64,000 bases of DNA. Source: Candidatus Acidiferrales bacterium. Lineage in GTDB: Bacteria > Bacteroidota > Ignavibacteria > Kryptoniales > JAKASW01. Location of the stretch: NCBI GenBank assembly GCA_035515795.1, contig DATJAY010000005.1, forward strand, positions 62,001-126,000, read 5' to 3'. This document shows, piece by piece, positions 8,828 to 18,133 of this stretch. The notes beneath the pieces were generated by a model that was not told where the DNA came from, searched no databases, and saw only the letters and a program-made list of their open reading frames with translations. A program made the position numbers and the translations under genes. The first letter of the stretch is position 1, and each line of letters opens with the position of its first letter.

Positions 8828-11800
8828 ATGGAACGGTGGAGTAATGGATCAGGATGGAACGCGAGAGCGGGAGCGAGAATCCAGGAACTAGAATCCAGAA
8901 ACAAAGAGACTTATTTATCACCTTTTGCCACCTGCGTCTTGCTTCTTGCATCATGGCTTGTGTTTCCGCAAACCGCATTTTCCATCGGAGGCGAACGATA
9001 TGTCAGGTTCGAGAACGGAAGAGGCTACTTCCCTCTTGTCGTAAATGGCAAGTCCGCACCGCTATGCGTGAGCTCGGATGACTTTCCGGGAGTCAGACTC
9101 ATTCTGAAATATTTCCAGACCGACATTGCAAATGTTGCTGGAACGAAACCTGAAATCTCGATTGATACCATCCCACCGTCGAAAAATATTGTCATGGTCG
9201 GCACAATCGGGAAGAGTCCGGTGATCGATCGGTTGATTTCAAAAAAGAAAATAGACGTATCCGGAGTCGAGGGAGAATGGGAAACTTCATTGATTCAGGT
9301 CGTGAACAACCCATACCCAGGCGTGGATCATGCTCTGGTAATTGCGGGAAGTGACAAACGTGGTACGATATATGGGATGTTCAGCATCTCCGAAAGGATC
9401 GGCGTGTCCCCTTGGTACTGGTGGGCAGACGTGTCGATAAAGCAACACAGGGATATTTTCATACTCCCCGGCCGACACTCGGATGGGCCGCCCTCAGTCA
9501 GATACCGGGGAATTTTCCTTAACGACGAGTGGCCGGATTTGACGAACTGGGTGGCGGCGAAATACGGTTTCGCGACACAGAGCGAGAATCCTCCAGTCCC
9601 GCCGGGAGTTGCAAACTACGGGCACGAATTCTATGAACGGATATTTGAGCTGCTTCTGAGATTGAAGGCAAATTATCTCTGGCCCGCCATGTGGGACAAC
9701 GCGTTCAATGAAGACGACACTTTGAATCCGAAGCTCGCCAATGAGTACGGCATCGTCATGGGAACGTCTCATCAGGAGCCGATGCTGAGAGCACAGAAAG
9801 AATGGGACCGGCGCTATCTCAATACCATCGGCACCTGGAACTTTGCCAAATATCCAGATACGCTGGAGAATTTCTGGCGCGCTGGTGTCAGACGAAATAA
9901 GGATTATGAAAGCATTATCACGATCGGCCTTCGCGGTGCGAACGACACTCCGATGGCTCCCGGAGGACCGGAAGCGAACATGGCTTTGCTGGGAAAGATC
10001 GTGGACCTCCAACGGAGAATTTTGAAAGAAGAGGTGAATCCTGACGTTACGAAAGTGCCTCAGTTGTGGTGTCCCTATAAAGAAGTGCTTGATTTCTACA
10101 ACGCTGGATTCCGCGTTCCCGATGACGTCACGATCCTCTGGACTGACGACAACTGGGGAAATATTCGCCGACTTCCGAGTCTCGAAGAGCGCGCGCGGAT
10201 CGGTCGAGCGGGGGTCTATTATCATTTCGATTATCATGGCGGCCCGCGGAATTATCAATGGATCAACACAAACCCGATCTCCAAAATATGGGATCAGATG
10301 TCGCTGGCAAAGAAGTACAGTGCAGATGAAATTTGGATCGTAAATGTCGGCCATCTGAAAGGATATGAGCTGCCGATCAGCTATTTCATGGATCTTGCCT
10401 GGAACACAAATAGATGGACGGACAGCAACATCGACGACTATACGAGGCTTTGGGCGGAACAACAATTTGGTGATGAGTACGCGAAAGAGATTGCCGACGT
10501 ACTTGCAAAATACACGAAGTATAATGGCCGAAGAAAGCCTGAGCTATTGAGTCCGACGACCTACAGCTTGGTCAACTATCAGGAGGCTGACAACATCGTG
10601 GCTGACTTCGAGTCGATTACTGCCAAAGCCGAAGAGATTGGTAGCAAATTACCCGAAGACGAACGAGATGCATTCTGCGAGCTGGTGTTGTTGCCGACGA
10701 AGGCTAGCGAAATTGTGAACGAGCTCTACGTTGCAGCAGGTAAGAATGAATTATATGGCGAACAGAAACGGGCGAGCACAAATGATATGGCTGCTGAGGT
10801 CCATTCGCTGTTCGAGGCAGACACAAGCTTAATGGGGTATTTCAATAGAACGTTCGCCCGAGGGAAGTGGGATCATTTCATGGATCAACCGGTACTTGGA
10901 TATACAAGCTGGAACCAGCCGCAGAACAATAATCTCGATGCTATTCACCTCGTGGAGCTAAGCGTGCCGGATACTGCGTCGATGGGCGTCGCTGTTGAAG
11001 GCTCTGAATCAGCCTGGCCGGGAACGGAGAATGATCCAACATTGCCGATTTTTGACCCATTTGGCGAGAGGCAGCATTACATTGATGTATTCAACAAGGG
11101 AAAGACTCCGTTCGAATATACCGCGGAGGCTGACAAACCCTGGATAAAAATATTATTGCCAAACGGGAAGGTCGATAAGGAGAGCCGGATCTGGATCAAC
11201 ATTGATTGGAGCGCTTCGCCAAAGGGCACATCAAACGGTATTGTCAAGATAAACGGGGGGAATCGCGTAGTATCAGTGAATGTCAAGATTAACAATCCAT
11301 CGGGCATCACACGCAGGTCTTTGCATGGGTTCATTGAAGGGGATGGATGTGTTTCGATTGAAGCGGCGCACTATACGAAACTAACGGACGCCGGCAGTAA
11401 CCGATGGATTAATGTCGAAGACTATGGAAATACATTATCCGGAATGAGAGCTACATCTGCCGCAGATGCGCCGGCCGCCGCGCCCGGTAAAAACTCACCA
11501 TGTCTGGAGTATAGAGTGTTCTTATTTGATACGGGGAAAGTCGACGTCGAAGGAATTTTCGGTTCATCTTTGAACTTCATGCCGGGCAGTGGTCTTCGGT
11601 ACGAGGTTTCACTTGATGATGCGGATCCACAACCCGTTGAGCTTGTCCGAGAAAATTATAATGCACAGAACGGAAATTTGGACTGGGAAAGGTCTGTCGC
11701 GCACGATGTGCGCTGCGGGCACAGCAGATTCACGATTACGGAGCCGGGCTATCATACGTTGAAAGTGTGGATGATAGATCCCGGAGTTGTGCTCGAAAAA

Positions 11801-11884
11801 ATTGTCGTGAATCTTGGTGGAGTGAGGCCGAGTTATTTGGGACCGCCGGAGAGTTTTCACAGAGATGTCGCAAATAGTGAATGA
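8828..11884 (+). CDS. GH115 xylan alpha-1,2-glucuronidase
   Basis: 1018 residues, 23 bases after the GH8 gene. The GH115 fold is recognised from 'LWPAMWDNAFNEDD', 'YGIVMGTSHQEPMLRAQKEW' and 'ITIGLRGANDTPM'. The C-terminal ~170 residues resemble the family's C-terminal domain. GH115 enzymes remove (4-O-methyl)glucuronate branches from xylan, including internal ones. The N-terminus is odd: some 30 hydrophilic residues precede the hydrophobic core of the signal peptide ('CVLLLASWLVFPQTAFS'). A later non-ATG start is therefore possible, although a GGAG site supports the ATG at 8828. No T9SS tail; probably periplasmic. Confidence 0.92.
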   Translation: MERWSNGSGWNARAGARIQELESRNKETYLSPFATCVLLLASWLVFPQTAFSIGGERYVRFENGRGYFPLVVNGKSAPLCVSSDDFPGVRLILKYFQTDIANVAGTKPEISIDTIPPSKNIVMVGTIGKSPVIDRLISKKKIDVSGVEGEWETSLIQVVNNPYPGVDHALVIAGSDKRGTIYGMFSISERIGVSPWYWWADVSIKQHRDIFILPGRHSDGPPSVRYRGIFLNDEWPDLTNWVAAKYGFATQSENPPVPPGVANYGHEFYERIFELLLRLKANYLWPAMWDNAFNEDDTLNPKLANEYGIVMGTSHQEPMLRAQKEWDRRYLNTIGTWNFAKYPDTLENFWRAGVRRNKDYESIITIGLRGANDTPMAPGGPEANMALLGKIVDLQRRILKEEVNPDVTKVPQLWCPYKEVLDFYNAGFRVPDDVTILWTDDNWGNIRRLPSLEERARIGRAGVYYHFDYHGGPRNYQWINTNPISKIWDQMSLAKKYSADEIWIVNVGHLKGYELPISYFMDLAWNTNRWTDSNIDDYTRLWAEQQFGDEYAKEIADVLAKYTKYNGRRKPELLSPTTYSLVNYQEADNIVADFESITAKAEEIGSKLPEDERDAFCELVLLPTKASEIVNELYVAAGKNELYGEQKRASTNDMAAEVHSLFEADTSLMGYFNRTFARGKWDHFMDQPVLGYTSWNQPQNNNLDAIHLVELSVPDTASMGVAVEGSESAWPGTENDPTLPIFDPFGERQHYIDVFNKGKTPFEYTAEADKPWIKILLPNGKVDKESRIWINIDWSASPKGTSNGIVKINGGNRVVSVNVKINNPSGITRRSLHGFIEGDGCVSIEAAHYTKLTDAGSNRWINVEDYGNTLSGMRATSAADAPAAAPGKNSPCLEYRVFLFDTGKVDVEGIFGSSLNFMPGSGLRYEVSLDDADPQPVELVRENYNAQNGNLDWERSVAHDVRCGHSRFTITEPGYHTLKVWMIDPGVVLEKIVVNLGGVRPSYLGPPESFHRDVANSE

Positions 11885-11893
11885 AAAGAAAAA

Positions 11894-13441
11894 ATGGTGT
11901 CTGTATTACCTCGCAAGATCGGATTGTTACTGAGTGGTTTGTTTCGCCATGTCTCAGTCGTGAAAATCGGTATCATCTGTGTTATCAGCATCTGGTTACT
12001 TGCTTCTCCCCCGGTTGCTTATGCGCAGACGAAAGATGTTTTTCAGATGTCTCCAGATGAGCGTCTAGCCTATCTCGCGAAGATCAACGCAGAATCAGAA
12101 AAGGATTGGCGACGAACAATCAATGTTCTGAACATCAAGCTTCCAGATTCCTTGCCGCCGGTGGCTGAGGACCAAAATCGCCCAAAGAATACATTCCAGA
12201 AGAAAGGATCATCGAACTGGAATGACAGCACCGGAAACACATATACTCGTTCTGCGTGGGGAACATGGAACAACTACGATGAGGCAACGGCAAACCTATT
12301 TGCGAAACTGCCGGATCCTTTGGTCCTGGATGACGGCGCACCTGTGAAGAGTGCGGAGATGTGGTGGAAAGTCCGGAGACCTCAGATCATGGCACAGTTT
12401 GACAGTGAGATCTTCGGTGAGGTGCCGAAGAACATACCACCTGTGCGGTGGGAAATTGTCTCAACGAAAGACACAGCGGTTGGCAACATTGCCGTTATTA
12501 CGAAAGAGATCGTGGGACATGTGGAAAACTCGGCGGATACGGATACGCATGTGGATATCCGCTTGACTCTGACGATCCCCGTGAAAGCAAATCACCCCGT
12601 GCCGGTCATAATGGAATTTGGTTTCGTTTTCCCGCCTGGGTTCAAATTCCCGGGGATGCCTCAACAGGAAGGTCCGAGCTGGCAGGAGCAGGTTCTCGGC
12701 AAAGGCTGGGGTTACGCGATCTACGTCCCGACCAGTGTTCAGCCGGACAACGGTGCCGGATTGACCCAGGGAATTATCGGACTGGTGAACAAAGGTCAGC
12801 CGCGCACTCCTGAACAGTGGGGAGCACTGCGAGCCTGGGCTTGGGGAGCAAGCAGGGTTTTGGATTACTTCGAAACCGACAAGTCAGTGGATGCGAGGAA
12901 AGTCGGCATCGAAGGTGTATCCCGATATGGGAAAGCGGTTCTTCTAACCATGGCCGAAGACCAGCGGTTTGCTATTGTACTTGTCGGCTCCTCTGGCAAA
13001 GGCGGAGCAGCGCTTTACCGGCGCGACTTCGGAGAAGACATGGGAAATATTTGTTCGTCAGGCGAGTACCATTGGTTCTCGGAAAACTTTCTCAGATACG
13101 TCTTGACACCGGAGACCTTATCCGTGGATTCACACGAATTAATCTCTGCATGTGCGCCGCGCCCCGTCTTCATAAGTTGTGGCTCTCCAGAGAAAGAAGG
13201 AAACTGGGTCGATGACAAAGGACAATTCATGGCAGCGGTCGCCGCCGGACCTGTCTATGAATTACTCGGCCAAAAAGGTCTAGGTACGTCAAGTATGCCC
13301 CAGATCGGTGTTCCGCTTATGGATGGTGCTCTTGCATTCCGTCAGCACGATGACGGACATACGGTTGGACCAAACTGGCCATACTTCTTGAAGTTTGCGG
13401 AAAAATGTTTTAACGTCTCCAATTCACCCGACTCTAAGTAG
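11894..13441 (+). CDS. CE15 glucuronoyl esterase
   Basis: 515 residues, nine bases after GH115 and so almost certainly co-transcribed. The CE15 nucleophile motif G-V-S-R-Y-G-K is at residues 341-347 (Ser343), and the catalytic His is about His489 in 'HDDGHT'. The segment after the nucleophile ('GSSGKGGAALYRRDFGED') matches the family, but Ser stands where fungal enzymes carry the acidic triad member. The acid may lie instead in 'SPEKEGNWVDD' (residues ~431-441), as described for some bacterial members. The enzyme hydrolyses ester links between lignin alcohols and the 4-O-methylglucuronate of xylan. Signal sequence near residues 22-44; no sorting tail. Confidence 0.92.
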   Translation: MVSVLPRKIGLLLSGLFRHVSVVKIGIICVISIWLLASPPVAYAQTKDVFQMSPDERLAYLAKINAESEKDWRRTINVLNIKLPDSLPPVAEDQNRPKNTFQKKGSSNWNDSTGNTYTRSAWGTWNNYDEATANLFAKLPDPLVLDDGAPVKSAEMWWKVRRPQIMAQFDSEIFGEVPKNIPPVRWEIVSTKDTAVGNIAVITKEIVGHVENSADTDTHVDIRLTLTIPVKANHPVPVIMEFGFVFPPGFKFPGMPQQEGPSWQEQVLGKGWGYAIYVPTSVQPDNGAGLTQGIIGLVNKGQPRTPEQWGALRAWAWGASRVLDYFETDKSVDARKVGIEGVSRYGKAVLLTMAEDQRFAIVLVGSSGKGGAALYRRDFGEDMGNICSSGEYHWFSENFLRYVLTPETLSVDSHELISACAPRPVFISCGSPEKEGNWVDDKGQFMAAVAAGPVYELLGQKGLGTSSMPQIGVPLMDGALAFRQHDDGHTVGPNWPYFLKFAEKCFNVSNSPDSK

Positions 13442-13443
13442 GA

Positions 13444-15447
13444 ATGCTCTTAATGATTTCTAAGTTAAACAAACAAGGTTGTTTTCGAATGAGAACCAGC
13501 AGAATGTTCCTTGTACCTTTTTCCGTTCTTGTCCTCTTTGCTGCGGAGACAGCCTATTCTTACGTGAGGCTTCCGCACCTGATCAGCGATGGGATGGTGT
13601 TGCAAAGAGACGATTCGGTCCGTATTTGGGGCTGGGCTTCGCCGGGCGAGAAGGTGGTCGTCAGGTTCTTGGGTCGAGCCGATTCTATTATGGCTGGTTC
13701 AGACGGGAGGTGGGCGATCATGCTTTCTCCGATGAATGCCGGCGGACCATACAGTATGGAGATTGATGGGAGCAATCACATTGTGTTGAATGATATCCTG
13801 GTCGGCGACGTATGGGTTTGTTCGGGTCAGTCGAACATGCAGTTGCCGATGGCAAGAGTCAAGTGGAAGTACGAAGATGTGGTTGCCAATTCCGCCAATC
13901 CTTACATAAGACAACTGCTCGTTCCCAATGCGTACGACTTCGGCGCGCCAAAGGAAGATATTCAATGGGCACAATGGCAGCCGGCGAATCCTTGGACAGT
14001 ACTTCAGTTTACTGCCGCGGGTTACTTTTTTGCGAAAACGCTGTATGAAAAATATCACGTGCCAATCGGTCTGATCAATGCAAGCGTAGGCGGGACGCCC
14101 ATCGAGGCATGGATGAGTAAGGATGCATTGAAGGATTTTCCTTTAATTCTCGAAAGAGGCGAAAAGTTCAGCGACAGTGCCTTCAGGGACAGCATTACGA
14201 AGGTAAATAATTCTGTAAGCGATGAGTGGAATAGCAATGTGTGGCAGCAGGATGAAGGATTGAAGGGCGACAGGCCGTGGTATGATCCGACATGTGATGA
14301 CTCTCAGTGGTCTACGATGGATTTGCCGGCATATTGGGCAGATGAGGGTCTGAAGAATACGAATGGGGTCGTCTGGTTCAGAAGACAGTTTAACGTTCCG
14401 GCGTCCCTGGCAGGTAAACCGGCAAAGCTAATCATGGGCAGGATAGTCGATGCTGATTATGATTATGTCAACGGTGTCTTTGTTGGTTCCGTTTCATATC
14501 AATATCCGCCGCGTAGATACGACGTTGCGCCGGGAGTACTTAAGGCAGGCAGGAACACAGTAGTAGTACGTGTGATTAATTCAGGCGGTCGAGGGGGGTT
14601 CATAAAAGATAAACAATATGCACTGGTGATTGGAAATCACACGATCAATCTCGCCGGGAGTTGGAAATGTAAAGTAGGCGTTGCCGTGCCGCCGATGCCG
14701 TTTGGCGGGCCGACAATAATCTATCAACCCTTCGGGTGCTTCAACGCGATGATCGCTCCGCTTTTGAACTACACGATCAAAGGTGTCATATGGTATCAGG
14801 GCGAATCGAACGCGGGCAATCCCGGTGGGTATGCTGAGAAATTTGCAGCGATGATCACAGATTGGAGAAAAAAATGGCACGAAGGGGATTTTCCATTCTT
14901 ATACGTCCAGCTTCCCAACTATGGCGAACCCGTCGTGCAACCAGCCGAAAGCGGCATGGCACGGCTGAGGGAAGCGCAGCTTCAAACACTCTCAGTTCCA
15001 AACACCGGCATGGCAATCACGATTGACATCGGCGAGTGGAACGATATTCATCCTCTGGACAAGGGTGACGTTGGGAAAAGACTGACGCTCGCTGCCGAGC
15101 GTGTTGCGTACCATGATACCACCGTAGTTTATTCAGGTCCAATCTTCAAATCGATAGAGTTCAAGGATAACAAAGCGATCCTTTCGTTTACGAATATTGG
15201 AAAAGGTTTGATTTCCAGAGGTGGTCCGCTTAAGACCTTTGAGGTATGTGGAGGAGACGGTAAGACTGTTTGGGCGAAGGCAATAATCAAACGAGACCAA
15301 GTGATTGTTTGGAGCGACTCCATCTCTGATCCAACCGGTGTTCGCTATGCATGGGCAGACACTCCACAGGGCGCAAACCTCTACAACAAGGAAGGCTTGC
15401 CTGCATCGCCTTTCGTGGCTGGGACATGGGTACAAAGGGAATATTGA
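13444..15447 (+). CDS. Sialate-O-acetylesterase-type (SASA/CE20-like) carbohydrate acetylesterase
   Basis: 667 residues starting two bases after the CE15 stop. An alternative ATG at 13489 gives a more usual signal peptide ('MRTSRMFLVPFSVLVLFAAETAYS'). The catalytic Ser lies in 'GDVWVCSGQSNMQLPM', and the His partner is probably in 'WNDIHPLDKGDVG'. A galactose-binding-like jelly-roll insert ('VWFRRQFNVPASLAGKPAKL' to 'GRNTVVVRVINSGG') splits the catalytic domain, as in this family. Despite the family name, such enzymes in plant-fibre loci remove acetyl groups from xylan or xyloglucan oligosaccharides. The context favours xylo-oligosaccharides. No sorting tail; probably periplasmic. Confidence 0.85.
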   Translation: MLLMISKLNKQGCFRMRTSRMFLVPFSVLVLFAAETAYSYVRLPHLISDGMVLQRDDSVRIWGWASPGEKVVVRFLGRADSIMAGSDGRWAIMLSPMNAGGPYSMEIDGSNHIVLNDILVGDVWVCSGQSNMQLPMARVKWKYEDVVANSANPYIRQLLVPNAYDFGAPKEDIQWAQWQPANPWTVLQFTAAGYFFAKTLYEKYHVPIGLINASVGGTPIEAWMSKDALKDFPLILERGEKFSDSAFRDSITKVNNSVSDEWNSNVWQQDEGLKGDRPWYDPTCDDSQWSTMDLPAYWADEGLKNTNGVVWFRRQFNVPASLAGKPAKLIMGRIVDADYDYVNGVFVGSVSYQYPPRRYDVAPGVLKAGRNTVVVRVINSGGRGGFIKDKQYALVIGNHTINLAGSWKCKVGVAVPPMPFGGPTIIYQPFGCFNAMIAPLLNYTIKGVIWYQGESNAGNPGGYAEKFAAMITDWRKKWHEGDFPFLYVQLPNYGEPVVQPAESGMARLREAQLQTLSVPNTGMAITIDIGEWNDIHPLDKGDVGKRLTLAAERVAYHDTTVVYSGPIFKSIEFKDNKAILSFTNIGKGLISRGGPLKTFEVCGGDGKTVWAKAIIKRDQVIVWSDSISDPTGVRYAWADTPQGANLYNKEGLPASPFVAGTWVQREY

Positions 15448-15557
15448 AATGCCATACAAAGAAATAATAAATGGATTTGTAGAATGCATGTTCGCGATGG
15501 ATGAAACGTCCCCCGGAAAATCGAGCCAAAGCATAGGTTACTTCAGTTGGTTCAGAT

Positions 15558-16358
15558 ATGAAGGTCACGATGAAGCATACGTCAAATGAAATATCGTCTG
15601 CAGGCACTTATAGGGATCTACGGGATAAGGTCGTTCTTGTGACAGGCGGTGCAAGCGGCATAGGTTATGCGATTACGCAAGCGTTCTCGGCAAATGGTTC
15701 GAAGGTGGTCGTCGTCGGAAGAGACAGGGAGAAACTTGAGTCTGCCAAAAAGGAAATTGGTGGAAAGATCAACTCCATTCGATTTGACCTGAATGAAACA
15801 GACAGTTTATCCGATTTGGTTAATGAAATAAGGATCGATATTGGCGAGGTTGACGTGCTGGTGAATAATGCCGGAATCAACTTGAAAAAAGATGCGCTCG
15901 ACGTTTCTAATGAAGAATATGAGAACATAGTTAGGACAAACCAGACAGCAGTTTTCGCGCTGACAAGAGAAGTCGGCAAAGCGATGGTCGCCCGTAGTTC
16001 CGGAAGCATAATAATGATCAGCTCGATGGCATCGCAATATGGCATTCCGAAAGTGGTTGCATATACGGCTTCAAAGTCTGCCATCGAAGGGATGACCCGA
16101 GCGCTCGCCGTCGAATGGTCACCGCACGGTGTGCGTGTCAATTGCATCGCTCCCGGTTTCATCAAAACCGCGATGTCGTCAAGAGCGCTCGACAATGACT
16201 CGGAGCGGAAGAGGAAAGTTCTATCTCGCACACCGGTGGGCAAACTTGGTGAGCCTTCCGATGTGGCTGATGCAGCATTGTTCCTTGCATCATCCCAATC
16301 GAAATACATCACTGGTGTGGTCCTGCCGGTCGACGGGGGGAACTCAATAGGGTTTTGA
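15558..16358 (+). CDS. SDR-family NAD(P)-dependent oxidoreductase, candidate uronate/mannonate step
   Basis: 266 residues with the classical short-chain dehydrogenase layout: dinucleotide motif TGGASGIG (29-36), 'NNAGIN', catalytic Ser in 'IMISSMASQYG', the YTASK pair, and a C-terminal 'PVDGGNSIGF'. The ATG at 15570 may be the true start because AAGG lies five bases before it. It is the only cytoplasmic enzyme inside the glycosidase run. SDRs serve as D-mannonate (fructuronate) oxidoreductases or gluconate 5-dehydrogenases in hexuronate pathways, and UxuA is encoded at 36564-37751, so a uronate step is plausible. Substrate assignment is inference. Confidence 0.8.
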   Translation: MKVTMKHTSNEISSAGTYRDLRDKVVLVTGGASGIGYAITQAFSANGSKVVVVGRDREKLESAKKEIGGKINSIRFDLNETDSLSDLVNEIRIDIGEVDVLVNNAGINLKKDALDVSNEEYENIVRTNQTAVFALTREVGKAMVARSSGSIIMISSMASQYGIPKVVAYTASKSAIEGMTRALAVEWSPHGVRVNCIAPGFIKTAMSSRALDNDSERKRKVLSRTPVGKLGEPSDVADAALFLASSQSKYITGVVLPVDGGNSIGF

Positions 16359-16447
16359 AAGGAGAAGTCAAGTGTGAACAACGAGAAACGGAAAGACCAG
16401 AGTTCGGTTTTTTTGAAATATAAATTAGTTTATGAAGGAGAATGATC

Positions 16448-18118
16448 ATGTCAACGCGGTTCTTTTTGAACAACATATGCAAAAACTTTTTTTGTCAGTC
16501 CGAGGGAAGCGGAAAATCTTCCCATCACTGTCGCACAGGCGGAGTTTTTCTTGTGTCGCAAATGATAGTGGCTGTCGTCATTTTGTGCTTCTTATCCACT
16601 CCGTCATTTTCACAGTTGGCTCTCGGCAGGAGCAAGTTTGTTGGAAACGCGATTACTTATGGTTTCCAGATGCCGGATAATTTCCTGACATATTGGAACC
16701 AGGTTACGCCGGGGAACGATGGCAAGTGGGGGAGCGTCGAAAACAGTCAAGGCGCGTTCGGCTGGTCCGGACTTGATGTCATTTACAGCTTTGCCCTGAC
16801 GAACGGCATTCCTTTCAAGTATCACAACTTGATATGGGGATCGCAGCAACCTGGATGGATTAGTTCACTCGACTCAGCCAGTCAGAGGGCCGCCGTGGAA
16901 GCCTGGATCGACAGCGTCGGAAGCCGGTATCGAAATATGGATTTCATTGACGTTGTCAACGAGCCTTTCAACTCGCCTCCGGATGGGCAGAACGGAAGGG
17001 CAAATTACATTCGCGCGCTGGGAGGAACTGGAGCCACAGGTTGGGATTGGATCGTCACGGCATTTACGTGGGCGAGACAGTACTGCGCACCAGGCGTGAA
17101 GCTCCTGATTAACGAGTACAATATTTTGCAGGACAACAGTAGAACGAGCAATTACATTGCACTGATCGATACGCTTAAGGTAAGAGGTTTGATTGATGGA
17201 ATCGGAATCCAGGGTCATTACTTCGAATTCAAGGATGCGGCTTATCTCGGCTCGAGATACTCTTATCCGGTAAGCACGCTGAAAAATAACCTTGACAGGA
17301 TAGCCTCCGCCACGGGTTTACCAATCTACATTTCTGAATTTGATATTGACGAAAAAGATCCTATCGTTCAACTTCATAACTTTCAAATATATTTTCCTCT
17401 CTTCTGGACCGATCCTGCAGTGAAAGGCATGACTCTGTGGGGATATAATTTTGGTGACACATGGAAGCCTTATGCTTACCTGGATTCACTCGGGGTGGAG
17501 CGTCCGGCCCTTAAGTGGCTTCGGACGTATCTTGCACAATATTTGCTGCAGCCGGTAGTTATATCGCCTATCGATACGGTCGGCGAGTCAACCACCCCCA
17601 CCATGATATGGCATTCATCAGAAGCTGCATCGTCGTATCGTTTGCAGGTAGCTACTGACGATATATTCTCCGCGGTCGTGGTAGATTCGACAGTTGGAGA
17701 TACTCTTTTGCAGCTGCCCTCGTTAAATGAGAATACGAAATATTATTGGCGTGTTGCGGCGATGAATGCGAGTGACACAGGCGATTACAGTTCTTCAGTG
17801 AGCTTTGTTGTAGGAGATACGATCGATGCGGTAAGAAAGTTGGAAGGAATCCCGGCACAGTTCGCGCTTAGCCAGAATTATCCGAATCCATTTAACCCAT
17901 CGACAGTGATCAGCTATCAGTTGCCGTCCGTCAGTCATGTTACATTGAAAGTCTACGATGTACTTGGCAGAGAAGTGGCAATGCTGGTGGATCAGAAGCA
18001 AGGAGCTGGATATTACAATGTCACGTTCAATGCCGGCAATCTGCCCAGCGGTGTGTACTTTTACCGTTTATCGGCCGACAGCAAGTTGATCACAAGAAAA
18101 TTAGTTCTGGTGAAATAA
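16448..18118 (+). CDS. GH10 endo-1,4-beta-xylanase with T9SS tail
   Basis: About 556 residues. The ATG at 16448 sits seven bases after AAGGAG, whereas the ATG at 16442 is too close. GH10 catalytic residues are visible: acid/base Glu in 'DVVNEPF' (about 172) and nucleophile Glu in 'YISEFDID' (about 297), together with 'HNLIWGSQQPGW' at the glycone subsites. One FN3-like domain (~360-460, 'YYWRVAAM') and the T9SS sorting tail (~470-556) follow. The signal-peptide hydrophobic core begins only near residue 40, so an internal start at 16562 is an alternative. The protein is probably secreted and anchored at the cell surface to cut the xylan backbone. Confidence 0.93.
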   Translation: MSTRFFLNNICKNFFCQSEGSGKSSHHCRTGGVFLVSQMIVAVVILCFLSTPSFSQLALGRSKFVGNAITYGFQMPDNFLTYWNQVTPGNDGKWGSVENSQGAFGWSGLDVIYSFALTNGIPFKYHNLIWGSQQPGWISSLDSASQRAAVEAWIDSVGSRYRNMDFIDVVNEPFNSPPDGQNGRANYIRALGGTGATGWDWIVTAFTWARQYCAPGVKLLINEYNILQDNSRTSNYIALIDTLKVRGLIDGIGIQGHYFEFKDAAYLGSRYSYPVSTLKNNLDRIASATGLPIYISEFDIDEKDPIVQLHNFQIYFPLFWTDPAVKGMTLWGYNFGDTWKPYAYLDSLGVERPALKWLRTYLAQYLLQPVVISPIDTVGESTTPTMIWHSSEAASSYRLQVATDDIFSAVVVDSTVGDTLLQLPSLNENTKYYWRVAAMNASDTGDYSSSVSFVVGDTIDAVRKLEGIPAQFALSQNYPNPFNPSTVISYQLPSVSHVTLKVYDVLGREVAMLVDQKQGAGYYNVTFNAGNLPSGVYFYRLSADSKLITRKLVLVK

Positions 18119-18133
18119 GAAAGGAGAATATCA

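Noticed and set aside
15449-15589. 46-codon frame between the acetylesterase and SDR genes
   Set aside because: No clear ribosome site, no recognisable family, and it overlaps the SDR start. It may be chance; kept only as a note.
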